Source: Angiostrongylus vasorum (lineage: Eukaryota; Nematoda; Chromadorea; Rhabditida; Metastrongylidae). From it: 64,000 bases of DNA. The notes beneath the pieces were generated by a model. It made no database searches. It had not been told where the DNA came from and was given only the letters and a program-made list of their open reading frames with translations. Each line of letters begins with the position of its first letter. The first letter of the stretch is position 1. The stretch is from positions 496,001 through 560,000 of the forward strand of contig JADANN010000451.1 of the NCBI GenBank assembly GCA_018806985.1. Direction: 5' to 3'. The position numbers were made by a program, and so were the translations under genes. Shown one piece after another: positions 21,267 to 32,690 of the stretch.

Positions 21267-22997
21267 TGGAAGGGTATACTGACATACAATTTACTAGGCC
21301 GAACGCTTCATTGACACTTACAAAAAAGACGAAAAACTCTATGGTAATTACATGGTCAACAGCTTCTCGAAAAAAGCTCACCGCTTTTTTAAGTGCTTTC
21401 CAATGAGGAAGATTAGAACAGCTGATTATAGTCGCATAAGGTTGATGACTGCACCATCCCACATCAAAAAATTGATGCGAACATACGGGGTCAGGTCGCG
21501 TATGACCTCAGGGCATTCATCCGTACGTGATGGAGTCCTTCGACGTTACTGCGTTGTACACCAATGTATCGAATGACTCCGCAATGCAAGCCATCTTGGA
21601 ACTTCTTGTTGAACATGAAGGATGAATAAATATGCATGGCTTGTCCACGCCGCAGCTAATGGCTCTCTTAAAGGAGTGCCTAAACTGCTCGATTTTCAGA
21701 TGGTCTGGGAAATACTACGCGCAGCGAGGGCTGGCAATGGGACAGCGACTGGCACCAAGCCTTGCCATTGCGTTCATGTCTAGAGTGGAAGCCTCCGTTC
21801 TCGGTCTCCGGCCGCTACTCTACTGCAGGTGCATAAATGATTGTTTTGTCGTCTTCTCTACGCAGGAGGAGATGGACAAATGTTTTGAATTATTGAACGA
21901 GCAGTCTGAGTACATTAAGTTCATCCGGGAAAAACCGAGAAAAAACTGGCTTCCGTTTTTAACGTCCAAATAAACTTATCAAGTAGCGGTTACCTGACAA
22001 AGTGGCACCGAAAGTCAAGTAACAAGAACATGCTCGTTCATTTCCTTTCTTCCCACCCTTCACACACAAAGAGGGCGCTTGTGAGAAACATGCTTCGAAC
22101 AGCCACTTCTGTGTGCACAACCAGGGAACTAAAGGAAGAATCGCGCGACTTGGCTCGGCAAATAGCCATCTCCAATGGCTACGAAATAGCAACCCTACGA
22201 GATAAGTTTAGAAGGAGAGCGACGACCCAAGCGAAACACTTGGCCAAAAAGAAAGTCCCGTTTATGCTGCCCTTTATTAGCGATGAATAAGCGTAGCGAT
22301 TAAACGATGTTTAAGAAGGGCAGGTCTAGAGGAATCGGTAGCGATAGTTGAAATACCACCGGCTACTCTACGTCACCAGTTAGTTCGTAACCGCCTGTAT
22401 GACCGTCCATGCGAAACAACAAATTGCATAATCTGCCCCTTATGGCAGGGACGGTGATTGCATGAGTTCAGGTACGATATACCTGATCTCTTGTAATAAT
22501 TGCGGAGATGAATATATTGGCGAAACCGGCAGGCCTTTGTGTATCCGTATAAAAGAACACCTAGATGGCAAACGAAAACTAAGACAAAGTATCCCCACTA
22601 GGCACGCATAGGATACAAAGGCACAGCGGGGACGATTTTTGAAGTAAAAATCAATATCCTTGCGCAGGAGACTAGAACACCAGCGCGAAAACTTCTTGAG
22701 GCTTTTTGGATAAATGCCAAAACCCTACAATGAATAGCAGGGATGAATGCCCAGAGGTCATACGCGACCCTGACCCCGTATGTTCGCATCAATTTCTGAT
22801 GTGGGATGGTGCAGTCATCAACCTTATGCGACCATAATCAGCTGTTCTAATCTTCCTCATGGGAAGGCACGTAAAAAAGCAGTGAGTTTTTTTCGAGAAG
22901 CTGTTGACCATGTAATTACCATAGAGTTTTTCGTCTTTTTTTGTAAATGTCACTGAAGCGTTTAGCCTAGTAAATTGTATGTCAGTGTACCCTTCCA

Positions 22998-23033
22998 GGC
23001 TCTGAAGAAGGCGATACTGCCGAAACGTCGGCT
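22998..23033 (+). ncRNA. Candidate hammerhead ribozyme at the PLE-E 3' end
   Basis: GGCT, CTGAAGA, A, GGC-GATACT-GCC, GAAA, CGTC, GGCT. The only change from the PLE-A copy is A to G just after the predicted cut, which leaves a G-U pair in stem I. Confidence 0.58.
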
Positions 23034-24256
23034 ACTGTTGTATTGTATTGTGTTTTTCTATGGAAGTAGATGTATGCTGTTTAACAACCTCGCGATTGCT
23101 GAACAAGAAAACGACGCATTCATAGTGCGAACATGGTTCCGGAAATTCCGATCTGGTGATTTCCACCTCGAAGATGAGGGAAGACTGTGGACGTCCCAGT
23201 GAACTTGGCGATAACGAATTGAAAGCACTAGTGGAAGCAAACACGCGAACAGCTGCTCGGTGGCTTGCAGAACAGCTTGGCGTGAGCACAGCAACAACTT
23301 CCAGTTACTTGAGTCGCAAGGAAAGACAAAAAACTTGACAAGTGGGTGGGCACGAATTGATCGATAATAAAAAAATCGTTCTCCGCCGTTCTGAAGTGTC
23401 GTCTGCTCCTGTTCTGTGCAACAAAAACGACCTTTTTTCTTGATCGAATTGTAAAGTGCGACGAGAAGTGGATTCTGTACGACAAATGGCGACGTTCAGC
23501 TCAATGGTTGGATTGTGACAAGGTTTCACACCACTTCTCAAAGTCGAAATCGCACCAAAAAAAAGGGTTATGGTGACTGTTTGATGGTCTGTAGCCCGGC
23601 TGATTCATTAGAGCTTTCTGAATCCGGGCGAAACGATTATGGCAGAGAAGTATTGCCAACAAATCGGCAGAATGCACCGTAAACTCCAACAACAGTAGTC
23701 GATATTAGTCAACAGAAAAGGACCAATCCTTCCCCCATAACAACTCCCGGCCTGACGTTGCGGAACCAGCCCTACAGAAGTTGAATTAGTTGGGCTACGA
23801 AACTTTCCCCTTACCCGCCATATTCATCAGAGCTCTTGCCTGCCGACTATCACTTCTTCCAGCACCTTGACAACATCCTGCACCAGGAGTGCTTCACCAA
23901 CCACGATGGCGCAAAAATGCCATCAGCGAATTCACCGCTTTTAGAACATCAGAATTTTATGCAACTACAATAAATAAACTTGTTACTCGTTGGCAAAAAC
24001 GTGTAGATTCAAATGGTTTTATGAGATTTTAAGTAATATAGTTAGAAACGCTCATTTATTTCTGAACGACCTAATAGGAACTTCCTCTCTTCAGTAGGAA
24101 AATTTGACGAACTCTGGCAGATTAGGAAAAAAAAAGGAAAATGTTATTGCGCGCATTTCCTTTGCGCATTCCTATTTCCATAAAACTGTTACCATATTGA
24201 CGACAATGTTAATCATTCAAATTTTGCTTTGTTCTTCTATTCTATGGTTATTTTTT

Positions 24257-24478
24257 GGATATGTGCAGCGAAGTAGTTAGAGGTGCCTTATGATGCACGT
24301 GGGTTCCATCCTACGCCCCAGGCTCACGAAGCCTTCCATCCTTCCGAGTTCGGCAAACTGGTACCAGACCTTTCCTGAAGGTTACTAGCACTGACTCGAT
24401 ACATTCTAACGATGCCCGATGGAGTCGAGCGTATGGTGCATCCCTTAGGGATTGGTCAACGCCAAAGGTTTTTTTTAC
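24257..24478 (+). repeat. SINE-A copy, internally shortened
   Basis: The head is 'tgtgcagcgaagtagttaga' (A-box region) with 'gggttccatcc' (B-box region). The body is 'ccttccatccttccgagttc' and 'caaactggtaccagac'. The tail is 'gcatcccttagggattgg' and 'caacgcc'. The central 'tcaatcacctcca' block is lost. Confidence 0.7.
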
Positions 24479-24654
24479 CTTTTATGGCTATTTTTTCAAC
24501 ATCTGTAGACTTTAAATAACTAATGATAGAAACGAACAATGCAAATACATAATAATGTAATACTACATAGTTAGAAACAGATAAGAAACACAAGCACACG
24601 CAAGAATGCAATGTCACGAGTGGGCTAGGTATTGTTCATCCATTGCCTTCAGTA

Positions 24655-26400
24655 TGTTAAATATGCAAAGAGGCCATAAAAGAAGATCTTAAAGAGAGAA
24701 GAGCAGCAGTTATGGTCAAGGATGCAGAAGCCAGGAAAAAGCGTTCCCAAAGAACGCCAAAGCTTCGCGAATTGCATAACCAAGATGATTGCAGTCCGAC
24801 GACCAGACGGGACAGTTACATCGTCCAGAAAGGTAATGGAGAAAATCATTCACGAATACTACTCGGATCTCTTCCATGGCCACGTCCTCCTTCCCTCATA
24901 TGAAATAAAAGAAAATGGATGTATCGCACCGCCGTTTCTTCATTATGAAATCCGATATGCTATTTTGTCTGTGAAAAATCGAACAGGACGAGGTTCGGTC
25001 AGGGTAAGATCTGACAAATTGAAGAAGCTTCCGCCAGTTCTCGTAGACACATTGGCTTGGCTCTTTACACGTTACCTTTATTAATGGGAGGTCGCTACTC
25101 AGTGGAAGAAAGCCATGGCCTTGCCATTTTTTAACGAAGAGGACCTCCACGATATCGGCAATTGTCGCTTGGTCTGCTTATCGTCGTCACCTATAAATTT
25201 TTCACTCGAGTCATCCTAAATAGGATTGGTAGGACACTGACCGAAGGGCAGCCATGTGAGCAAGCAGAGTTTCGAAAAGAATTTGGTACAATGGACCAAA
25301 TCCACACGGTGACAAGAATTGTTGAAGTATCGCGAGAGTACAGAAGACCGCTCTCTCTTAATTTTGTGGATTTAAAGAAAGGTTTTGATTCAGTTGACAT
25401 AGAAGCAGTCATTGAAGCCCTGGACAGTAAAGGATTCCCTACTCTGTATATAAAGATTTTTCATGAGCTGTATAAAAATTTCACAACCAATATATCACCA
25501 TTCTACAATGATATTAACATCGACGTCAAAAGAGGGGTTAGACAAGGCGATACCATCTCGCCAAAATTATTTATCGCCACCCTCGAGAACGCCATACAAA
25601 TATTGGAGTGTGACAACATGGGAGTGAAAATTGATGGATAACGCTTGTGGAAAAATTGATCTTCAACTAAATCTCACAAAAATGATGTTGATGAGGAACG
25701 ACTGGTTATGCATGCGCCGTTCACGCTCAACGAAAAGAATATCTCTGAATGCTCCAGTTTCTTCTATCTAGGTAGGGTGATCAACATGATGAACGGCCTA
25801 GCTCCGGTGTTGAGCATGAGGAAACGAGCGGCTTGGAGGGCTTTCAAGAGCATCGATCGTATAAGTGAGAAGAAAAAACACGCGACTCCGGCCCCACCTA
25901 TTCTAATCTGCAGTTCTCCCTGCCTTAACGTATGCGTCAGAAAAGTGCTCGCTGCGTAGGTAGGATGAAAGATCACTCTGCGTTATTGAACGTGCAGTCG
26001 AAATGACGGTGCTAGGAGCATCCCGTGTCACACAAGTGAGGGAAGGTATCCGAAGCTCCGACCTGCGTCAACGATCAAAAAATCAGAGATGTCTTTCTAC
26101 ACGTCAAACTATCGAAAACAAGATGAGGAGGACACGTAATAACGACAACTGATGGACAAGAGCCTTCAGTGGCTGGACTCCTCTGAGTGTCAAACGCACC
26201 ATGGAAAGACCACCGTCCTGATGGTCAAAGTTTTTCATTAAAAAGCCTAGAAGAAAGGTATGAGGCTCATAGAATTCCTAGAGGGAACAGAACCGACTGG
26301 GTTGCTCTTGTAAGCGACAGGAAAAAAGTGGAAAATTTACTGGCTCCTGCTCTTCTCAATGGATGATCAAAAACTGGACGACAGGTGATACAGGTGATGT
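24655..26400 (+). mobile_element. RTE-clade LINE, copy R1, 5'-truncated and frameshifted
   Basis: Starts in the linker between endonuclease and RT (KEDLKERRAAV). It runs through 24,722-25,084 (VRRPDGTVTSSRKVMEKII) and 25,162-25,641. RT motifs there are TEGQPCEQAEFRKEFG, FVDLKKGFDSVD (motif A) and GVRQGDTISPKLF (motif B). The segment that should hold FADD (motif C) is deleted near 25,645. The C-terminal part (NISECSSFFYLGR; KRAAWRAFKSID) follows at 25,708-25,959 and decays to about 26,400. Target-primed reverse transcription is the family's mechanism. This copy cannot encode an active enzyme. Confidence 0.88.
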
Positions 26401-26867
26401 TAAATATCATTCGAGGCTGTGTTTTTTACCCCAGTTAGCTAAGTAAGCTACTTTAAAGAGTAGTGAATATGTCCTTATCATAAACAAGAAATTTCTTTGG
26501 TGACGAAAAGTGCTTACATTGGCGTTTCAGCCAATTTTCTACAAGCAAAAAATGAGATTTTCGGGCAACTAGGCGAAGGTAATTGCTCTGTTTCTAAAGA
26601 GAAGGAAATCCCAATTAATTGATTAGTTTCGGATTCTCACCATTCCTATCGTAATAGAAAAGTATTTTTCGATTTCTTTTCTTATATAAAACGACGGCCC
26701 CATGATATTATTTGCAGTAAGTAAAAAAAACTGTTTCATCAGAATTAACCTTACACGAAAACGTGTGAAGAGATTTGCTAGAAGTCTCTAATCTTACACA
26801 TGATGCTCTAACGTTATTACGGATAAAACAGGTAAAAGTCAGCGAAGGCAAAAAGATAACCATAAAA
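26401..26867. other. No recognised feature
   Basis: AT-rich, no ORF above 60 codons, no family match seen. Confidence 0.4.
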
Positions 26868-27144
26868 AAGGACAAAGCTCCTGGCGTTGATCAATCCCTG
26901 AGGGATTCGCCATGCATTCTGCTTCGTTAAAGTATCGTTGGAGGTGATCGAATGCATGTCTGGCCTTTACAATGACTCACGGTGGTTTATCGATGTATCG
27001 TACCAGTGCTGCTATCCTCCCAGACAGGTCTGGTACCAATTTGCCGACCTCGGAGGGATAGAATGCTTGGTGGGACATTGGTGCGGGGAACGATCCCACG
27101 TGGTGTCGCAGTGGCGCCTCAAACCACTGCGCCACCACCGCCCC
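26868..27144 (-). repeat. SINE-A copy, full length
   Basis: Minus strand: head with 'tggcgcagtggtttgagg' (A box) and 'gtgggatcgttccccg' (B box, one change). Then the 'ccaagcattctatccctcc' body, 'ggtaccagacctg', 'cattcgatcacctcca' and the 'ggattgatcaacgccagg' tail. Confidence 0.8.
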
Positions 27145-27671
27145 TAAAGACAATCATACAAAAGTTTGTTACTATCGACAAAATGGGTATACAGTTCTTA
27201 ATTTCTTAGTAATCTGACGAAACTCAGGGAGTTTCTGTGCCGATCTTTCTATAGAGTTTCATTTTCGTTTGCAAAAATTAACACTCTTGCGACGAGTGAC
27301 ACTCATAAGTATGATAATGATTTTGCGGAAGAGGCCAGTAAGACATCAACAGGCTTCATTTTGTTTCAGGTAGTTTATTTTAACACATAGAACAATTTTT
27401 TCCACAATTTTTTACCTCCTTCTCCTTCCATTACTTAAAAATTTTTTTGTACTTTTTGTTATCAGCTTATATCCTGCTGAGCACAGATGTTGTGTTGGAC
27501 GTTGTTATGGAATAGTTCTATTCTGTGCTTAGAAATATACAAAGAACTGTTTTCCGATCGAGTTTAGTAACCAGAACTTTGGCTACCAACCGATACTGTT
27601 TCCATTCCAGTTGCCTGGGTGAACGATAATTATATCACAATTTTAACCTTTTCAATTGCTGCCTACTCTTT
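27145..27671. other. No recognised feature
   Basis: AT-rich intergenic-type sequence. Nothing matched the families in this window. Confidence 0.4.
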
Positions 27672-28012
27672 TTAATGGCAGGGTATATTGCGAAATATAA
27701 CTTCAACGAAGCTGAGGTATTTGCAAAACTCTGGACCGCAGTTGCCTATGGTGGGGAACGAACGCGCTATTGTCCTTTCCGGGAGTAACGCGTTCTCCAC
27801 CACACCATGCGATTTGGGCTCCCCCAGATCAATCCTGTTACGGGTGATTGCTGATGGCAAAAGATCGATAGAACTAGCTGAGAGACAGGCGAAACGAAGG
27901 ACCCGCATGGTGTGGTGGTGAACGCGTTACTCCCCGGAAAGGACAATAGCGCGTTCGTTCCCCACCATAGGTACCTGCGGTCCAGAGTTTTGCAAATATC
28001 TCAGCTTCGTAG
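27672..28012. repeat. Foldback-C repeat: near-perfect inverted pair of tRNA-like units
   Basis: The minus unit (27,690-27,807) and the plus unit (27,903-28,010) are close reverse complements. Each contains a tRNA-like stretch: 'atggtgtggtggtgaacgcg' as A-box-like, 'ccccggaaaggacaatagcg' as spacer, and 'cgttcgttccccacc' as B-box-like. Between them lies 'gggtgattgctgatggc'. The transcript or single strand could fold into a hairpin of more than 100 paired bases. Confidence 0.75.
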
Positions 28013-28034
28013 ATAATTAAATCAATATAAAACA

Positions 28035-28300
28035 ATACAAAGGTGCGGGGATGGCGCAGTAATTAGCGATGCCGCCAATCAGGAACGAAAGGAGGAAGCA
28101 CGATATCAGACTCAGTGCACTACTCCAGTCCACGTGGGAACGCCTTAGCCCGGTTATCTCCAAGATTGCTGGGAGAATTGACTCAACCAGCATTCGAAGA
28201 CAATAATAAAGAAGTCAAAGTCTCCGAGCAGCAGCTGAAACAACACGCGAACTGTTCGATGACCACTGTGAATGCTGGATGCGAGGAAACCAGTTGAATG
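28035..28300 (+). repeat. SINE-like dispersed repeat (same family as 1-180)
   Basis: Starts with 'gcggggatggcgcagtaatt' (A-box-like). It shares 'ctccagtccacgtgggaacg' and the 'gaggaaaccagttgaatg' end with the window-start copy. Most complete of the three copies here. Confidence 0.5.
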
Positions 28301-28408
28301 ATCATATTAAAAAGAACAAGACAAAAACGCTGAATATAAGCTGGGCATAAAAAATACCAAAATACGCACCCTATAAGTTGCGAAACCTTTAAAAACCCTG
28401 AGAGTAAT

Positions 28409-28426
28409 GTGTGTGTGTGTGTGTGT
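28409..28426. repeat. (TG)n microsatellite at the 3' end of LINE R2
   Basis: Nine TG units directly next to the 3' end of the minus-strand LINE at 28,430. RTE-type LINEs commonly end in short tandem repeats, so it may be the element's tail ((CA)n in its own orientation). Confidence 0.7.
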
Positions 28427-28429
28427 ATG

Positions 28430-29900
28430 ATGGACCACCACCTGTATCACTTGTAGTCCCGTTGATCGTCGAGTGACTCCGAGCGAGCGCCAGTAAGCCT
28501 TCCATTTTTCCCTGTTGCGTGCAAGAGTAGCCCAATAGGTTCTGCTCGCTCTAGGGACTCGTCAAACATTATATCTTTCTTCAAGACTCTTTGTGAAGAA
28601 CTCTGACCATCGGGTCGGTGGTTTTCCTGCAGTACGTTTGACACCCCGAGGAATCCAGTCACTAACGGCTCCTGTCCATCGGTTGTCATTCATACGCATT
28701 ACGTGTCCGGCCCACCTTGTCTTCGATTGTTTAGCGTACAGAACGGCATCTTTGATTTTTGATCGTCGACCCAGATCGGATCCCTTCCCTTACTTGTGTG
28801 GAACGGGATACTCCTAGCATCGGCTTTCCGACTGCGCGTTCGCTAACGCTAAGTGACCTTTCATCCTGCTTACGCAACAACCAAGTTTCTGACGCATACG
28901 TTAGGGAAGGAAGTACCGTTGAGCCGAAAATTTGGGCACGGAGTCCGGTGTTCCTTGTTCTCTTCACTACATCGTCGATGCTCTTAAAAGCACCCTAAGC
29001 CGCTCGTTTCCTTCTGCTCAGCTCTGGAGCTAGGGTCATTCATCATATTGATTTCCCGACCTAGATAGATATAACTGGAGCATTCGGAGATATTCGTTCC
29101 GTTGAGCATGAATGGGGCATGCGAAACCAATCCGTTCTTCATGAACATCGTTTTTGTAAGATTTAGTTGAAGACCAATCTTTCCACAAGCTTTGTCAAAG
29201 TCGGTAAGCATACGTTCCGCTTAGCTAATGTTTGGTGTTATAAGGACGACGTCATCAGCAAAGCGAATGTGTTATAACTGCCGACCATCGATTTTCACTC
29301 CCATATTATCCCATTCCAGTGCTCGCATGACGTTCTGAAGAGTGGCGATAAATAATTTTGGCGAGATGGTATCGCCTTGCCTAACTCCTGTTTTGACGTC
29401 AATGATAATATCGTCGTAGAATGGTGATACATTGGTTGTGAAATTTCTGTACAGCTCACGAAGAATCTTTATGTACTGAGTAGGGACTCCTTGACTATCC
29501 AGGGCTTCCAAGACTGCTTCTATCTCGACCGAATCAAAGGCCTTTTGTGAATTGATGAAGGTGAGACAGAGCGGTCTTTTGTACTCTCGCGATTCTTCAG
29601 TGGGCCTTGTTACCGTGTGTATGTGGTCCATCGTACTAAATCCTTTTCGAAACCCTGCTTGCTTACATGGCTGTCCTTCGTCCAATGTTCTGTCAATTTT
29701 GTTTAGGATGACTCGAGTGAAAAGTTTGTAGACGACAGACAGTAAGCAGATTGGACGACAGTTGCCGATATCCTTTAGGTCACCCTTCTTAAACAATAAC
29801 ACGGTCTTGCTGGTCTTCCAGTGGGTAGGGACCTTCCATTCGGACTGGTATCGTGTGAAGTGCCGAGCCAGTATGATGGACCATAGTAACATATAAATAG
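28430..29900 (-). mobile_element. RTE-clade LINE, copy R2, 5'-truncated
   Basis: RT at 29,272-29,952: KTSKTVLLFKKGDLKDIGNC, RPICLLSVVYKLFTRVI, LDEGQPCKQAGFRKGFS, FINSQKAFDSVE (motif A, with an N-S change), GVRQGDTISPKLF (motif B). A TAA stop stands at 29,272-29,274, directly before HIRFADDVV (motif C). Reading on in the same frame there is a further TAA, then MLTDFDKACGKIGLQLNLTK (28,984-29,211), SECSSYIYLGREIN, and TYASETWLL near 28,900. The 3' part reaches 28,430. It is the best-preserved of the three RTE copies, though the endonuclease is missing. Confidence 0.9.
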
Positions 29901-29959
29901 CACCATGAATATCACTAATAGAACGATACAGGAAACTTTTCCTACAATCCATTTATATT

Positions 29960-30514
29960 GACCACTCACATCCAGTTGACAGAAGCCTATTGTTGATTTG
30001 CAAAAAATACAGCGTATCCACGAAGGCCGAAAATTGGGCGTCGTCCAGTCTGCAACGAGCTAGAGATTACGCGTCTCGAAAAAGGTGTTAATAAAGTGAT
30101 GTCAATATGAAGCACGGTTATCTATTGAATGATTTTTTGACTGTTGATTAGATCAACCAAGAGCTGTCTTTTCACGTTGAGAGAGTCCCTTGTTTGAAAA
30201 TAGCTGTTTGTAGAATTTTTTAAAAACAATGCGTTAGTCCTTTGGAAAAATTCACAGGTTGCTCACCAGCATCTCCTGTGGCAAAGAGACATTCTCTTCC
30301 AATCTTCTAGATAAAAATTCCATCTCACTCTTAGTTTGAGTGTCCTCTATATAGGGATGAGTCTTCCGGACCGAGTGGAACCCAACATAGGCTTGATTTA
30401 GAAATCTGTGCAAGCGATCGTTTAAAGGAAATTCATTCGGTAGTTATTGACATCACACGGACCTTATAAATCTTCCTCATACTCTTTAACACGGCTAAAA
30501 TTGCTCGTATTTTC
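29960..30514. other. No recognised feature
   Basis: Upstream of the first P450 exon. I looked for N-terminal P450 exons here and found none that I could support. Confidence 0.35.
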
Positions 30515-31015
30515 AGAAACAGCTATGAGAACCCAATCAACGGTCAAACCGGTGGTAACAGTGAATACATGCAGGCAGTGCAAAGACTGACCTCAATTCT
30601 TTGGAAACACCAAAGGTGAGATATCTACTGTCCTCCGTTTTTTTTCTATTTCACTTCGCTTTTTTATTGTTTGTTCCATTCATACTTTATTTAGGGCGTT
30701 CTATCTCAATGTATAACACACGTGCGCTTTCACCAAATTATCTGATGATGGACGCCCTTTTTTGATTTAGCTGGTCAACTTGAGTCGATCTCATTGTTTT
30801 TTTTTATTTTTTTTTCCAGCCGGTATGAGTTATATTTGTTTCATACTGTTTCCATCATTATTATTTGTTAAGCTAAGTGGGTGAGTAGACTTTTATTCTA
30901 GATTGACGAACAATAACTGTTAAAAAAATAAGGGCAAAAGGTCAAAAAATAAATGAGAAATGCGCTGGTAACACACACCAAACGTGGGCTAAAATTTGCG
31001 ATTGTTTCCACTTTT

Positions 31016-31392
31016 ACGATTGACACTTGACACCTGAATGCTCCGTCCCTAATTGGTTGTGCTACACAATCTCGATTTTTTCGGAGATTTGCTGGTTTTG
31101 CCATAGCGGTTCCTTGCAGTGCCGTGGTCAGCCTGGCCAAAGTCTGCCCCCAGGTCTTCATCACCACAGGCAGTCGCAGCCCTTGTGGATCAGAGGGAGA
31201 TTTGCCACCATGAGACTTTGATACCAGGACGGTGGTGAACCCTGGCATTGATTTACTCTTAGCTAGGCTTCTGATGGAAACGCCGGACTCCTTCCCAGCT
31301 TGGGAAGCCCTGCCAGGGGATGAATCCTCCGCTGTACATCGCAGTCCGACATCCAAGAACACCTCTTAGCCACGGTGAGGCGGTAAACCATT
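31016..31392 (-). repeat. SINE-B copy inside the P450 intron
   Basis: The best-preserved SINE-B. Minus strand: 'ggtttaccgcctcaccgtgg' then CTAAGAGG (possible A box TGGCTAAGAGG), 'ggaggattcatcccctggc' (possible B box), 'ggcgtttccatcagaagcc', 'gtaaatcaatgccagggttc', 'catggtggcaaatctccctc', 'aagtctc', and the end 'gtgtcaagtgtcaatcgt'. The tRNA likeness of the head is weaker than in SINE-A. Confidence 0.75.
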
Positions 31393-32127
31393 GGGAGGAT
31401 TTTTGCGATTATAAGCTAAAAACGTTGTTTATGCTTCGGATTTCCATTGCGGTAAATTCACGACAAGCATCAAAAGTACCAGCGCAAACTGCTTGCGCTA
31501 CTTTTCGACAACACTTATACTCGTCAACTTCGCCATTACATGGTAGTTCCGAGGAAACCTAACGCCGTAGTAACAGTAACGTTGTAACAAAAAAATTGAA
31601 GGCGTAGATTTATGAAACTAGTTAGATTCATAAGGATGTAAGTAGATTATAAATATACATGCACTGTCCACATTTGCATCTTAATTATAAATCAGTAGAG
31701 GCAGAGACTCATTACGTTAAAAGCATGTATAAAGCACAGTAGTTAGAGAAACTGCGCGACATAATAGCCACTCGTTCCACTCCACATCCAGTCATCTGTT
31801 CTTCACGTCTTTTCGTATTAGTTTTTTTTCACAGAAGGTGCTTCCGATCCACAAGGACTCTCGGTGATTTTGTAGTGAGCATCTGGAAACATTCTAGCAG
31901 TGCTGTCCCAACATTCCAGAGACAACCAAGTCCCTTAACTTCTAATGACGTTCATGATGAAAATAAGCGTCAGCTGGTAGCCGAAGCCACACGCAAACCC
32001 TATGGCTTTCGTGGATAATGAATGCCAAATAACTAGCTGAATGAAAGAAGTGCTTAGATCCGCACAATACATGGTATCCGATCAAGCAAATAAAGGTGAA
32101 AAAATAAAATTCCTAGGCAGAACTATC
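31393..32127. other. P450 intron sequence, nothing recognised
   Basis: AT-rich. No exon with both splice sites and CYP4 similarity was found between exon 1 and exon 2. Confidence 0.35.
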
Positions 32128-32690
32128 CCATTTAACCACAAGATTGCTGAGATATTTGCAAAACTCCAGACCGCAGGTGTTTGCGGTGGGGAACGAACGC
32201 GCTATTGTCCTTTCCGGGGAGTAACGCGTTCACCACCACACCATGCGGGTCCTTCGTTTCGCCTGTTTCTCAGCTAGTTCTTATCGATGTCCGCCGTCAG
32301 CAATCACCCGTCACCGGGACTGATCTGGGGAGCCCATATCGACATTAAACCCAGTTAAGCTGAGGCTGTAGTTGAATTCACAATATTTAGCTTTTTATTT
32401 TCTGCCTTTTATACTTTTTTATGCGAAGATCAGTCCCGGTGACGGGTGACTGCTGACGGCGGACATCGATAAGAACTAGCTGAGAAATAGGCGAAACGAA
32501 GGACCCGCATGGTGTGGTGGTGAACGCGTTACTCCCCGGAAAGGACAATAGCGCGTTCGTTCTCCACCGCAAACACCTGCGGTCCGGAGTTTTGCAAATA
32601 TCTCAGTAATCTTGTGGTTGTATTTCGCATAGTAATAACCTGCCATAAAAAAGTATAAAAGGCAGAAAATAAAGAGCTAAATATCCCATT
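32128..32690. repeat. Foldback-C repeat in the P450 intron
   Basis: The minus unit (about 32,140-32,370) and the plus unit (about 32,410-32,650) are reverse complements over most of their length, including 'gaacgaacgcgctattgtcc' and 'agtcccggtgacgggtgac'. The A-box-like and B-box-like stretches are as at 27,672-28,012. It ends about 55 bp before P450 exon 2. Confidence 0.78.

Larger units (their letters stand above)
21106..23123 (+). mobile_element. PLE-E: Penelope-like element inserted in the mariner
   Basis: Flanked by a near-perfect duplication: AGTGTGAACATGTTCC (21,090-21,105) and AGTGCGAACATGGTTCC (23,124-23,140), both mariner transposase codons. Layout: terminal extension (21,106-21,139), inverted 3' arm to about 21,520, then RT beginning MESFDVTALYTNV (motif A). 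RT continues at 21,632-21,973 with AMGQRLAPSLAIA and CRCINDC, where the catalytic YVDD is changed to CIND. Thumb and linker follow at 22,030-22,450. A full-looking GIY-YIG stretch lies at 22,440-22,600 (IYLISCNNCGDEYIGETGRP). The 3' UTR has a hammerhead at 22,998-23,033 and ends without the extension. The altered catalytic motif and stops mean it cannot retrotranspose on its own. Confidence 0.9.
20790..24074 (+). mobile_element. mariner DNA transposon, interrupted by a PLE
   Basis: Terminal inverted repeats match: left from 20,790 (TTACGTTGTTCA..), right ending at 24,074 (..CTGAACGACCTAA). Each is next to TA (20,788-20,789 and 24,075-24,076), the mariner target. The transposase starts at 20,980 (MNFRQVFFYEFKLGRSAAEA), is cut at 21,106 and resumes at 23,124 with WFRKFRSGDFHLEDEG. 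It continues GRPSELGDNELKALVEANTR and so on to the C-terminal part ending near 24,010. Without the insert it is about 1.27 kb, a normal mariner size. The family excises and pastes DNA at TA using a DD34D site. It resembles the bandit/cecropia group reported from hookworm. Frameshifts near 23,180 and 23,336 make it inactive. Confidence 0.9.

Noticed and set aside
28409..28426. CRISPR or satellite array
   Set aside because: Only a short (TG)n run; no spaced direct repeats anywhere in the window look like a CRISPR array, which would not be expected in an animal genome.
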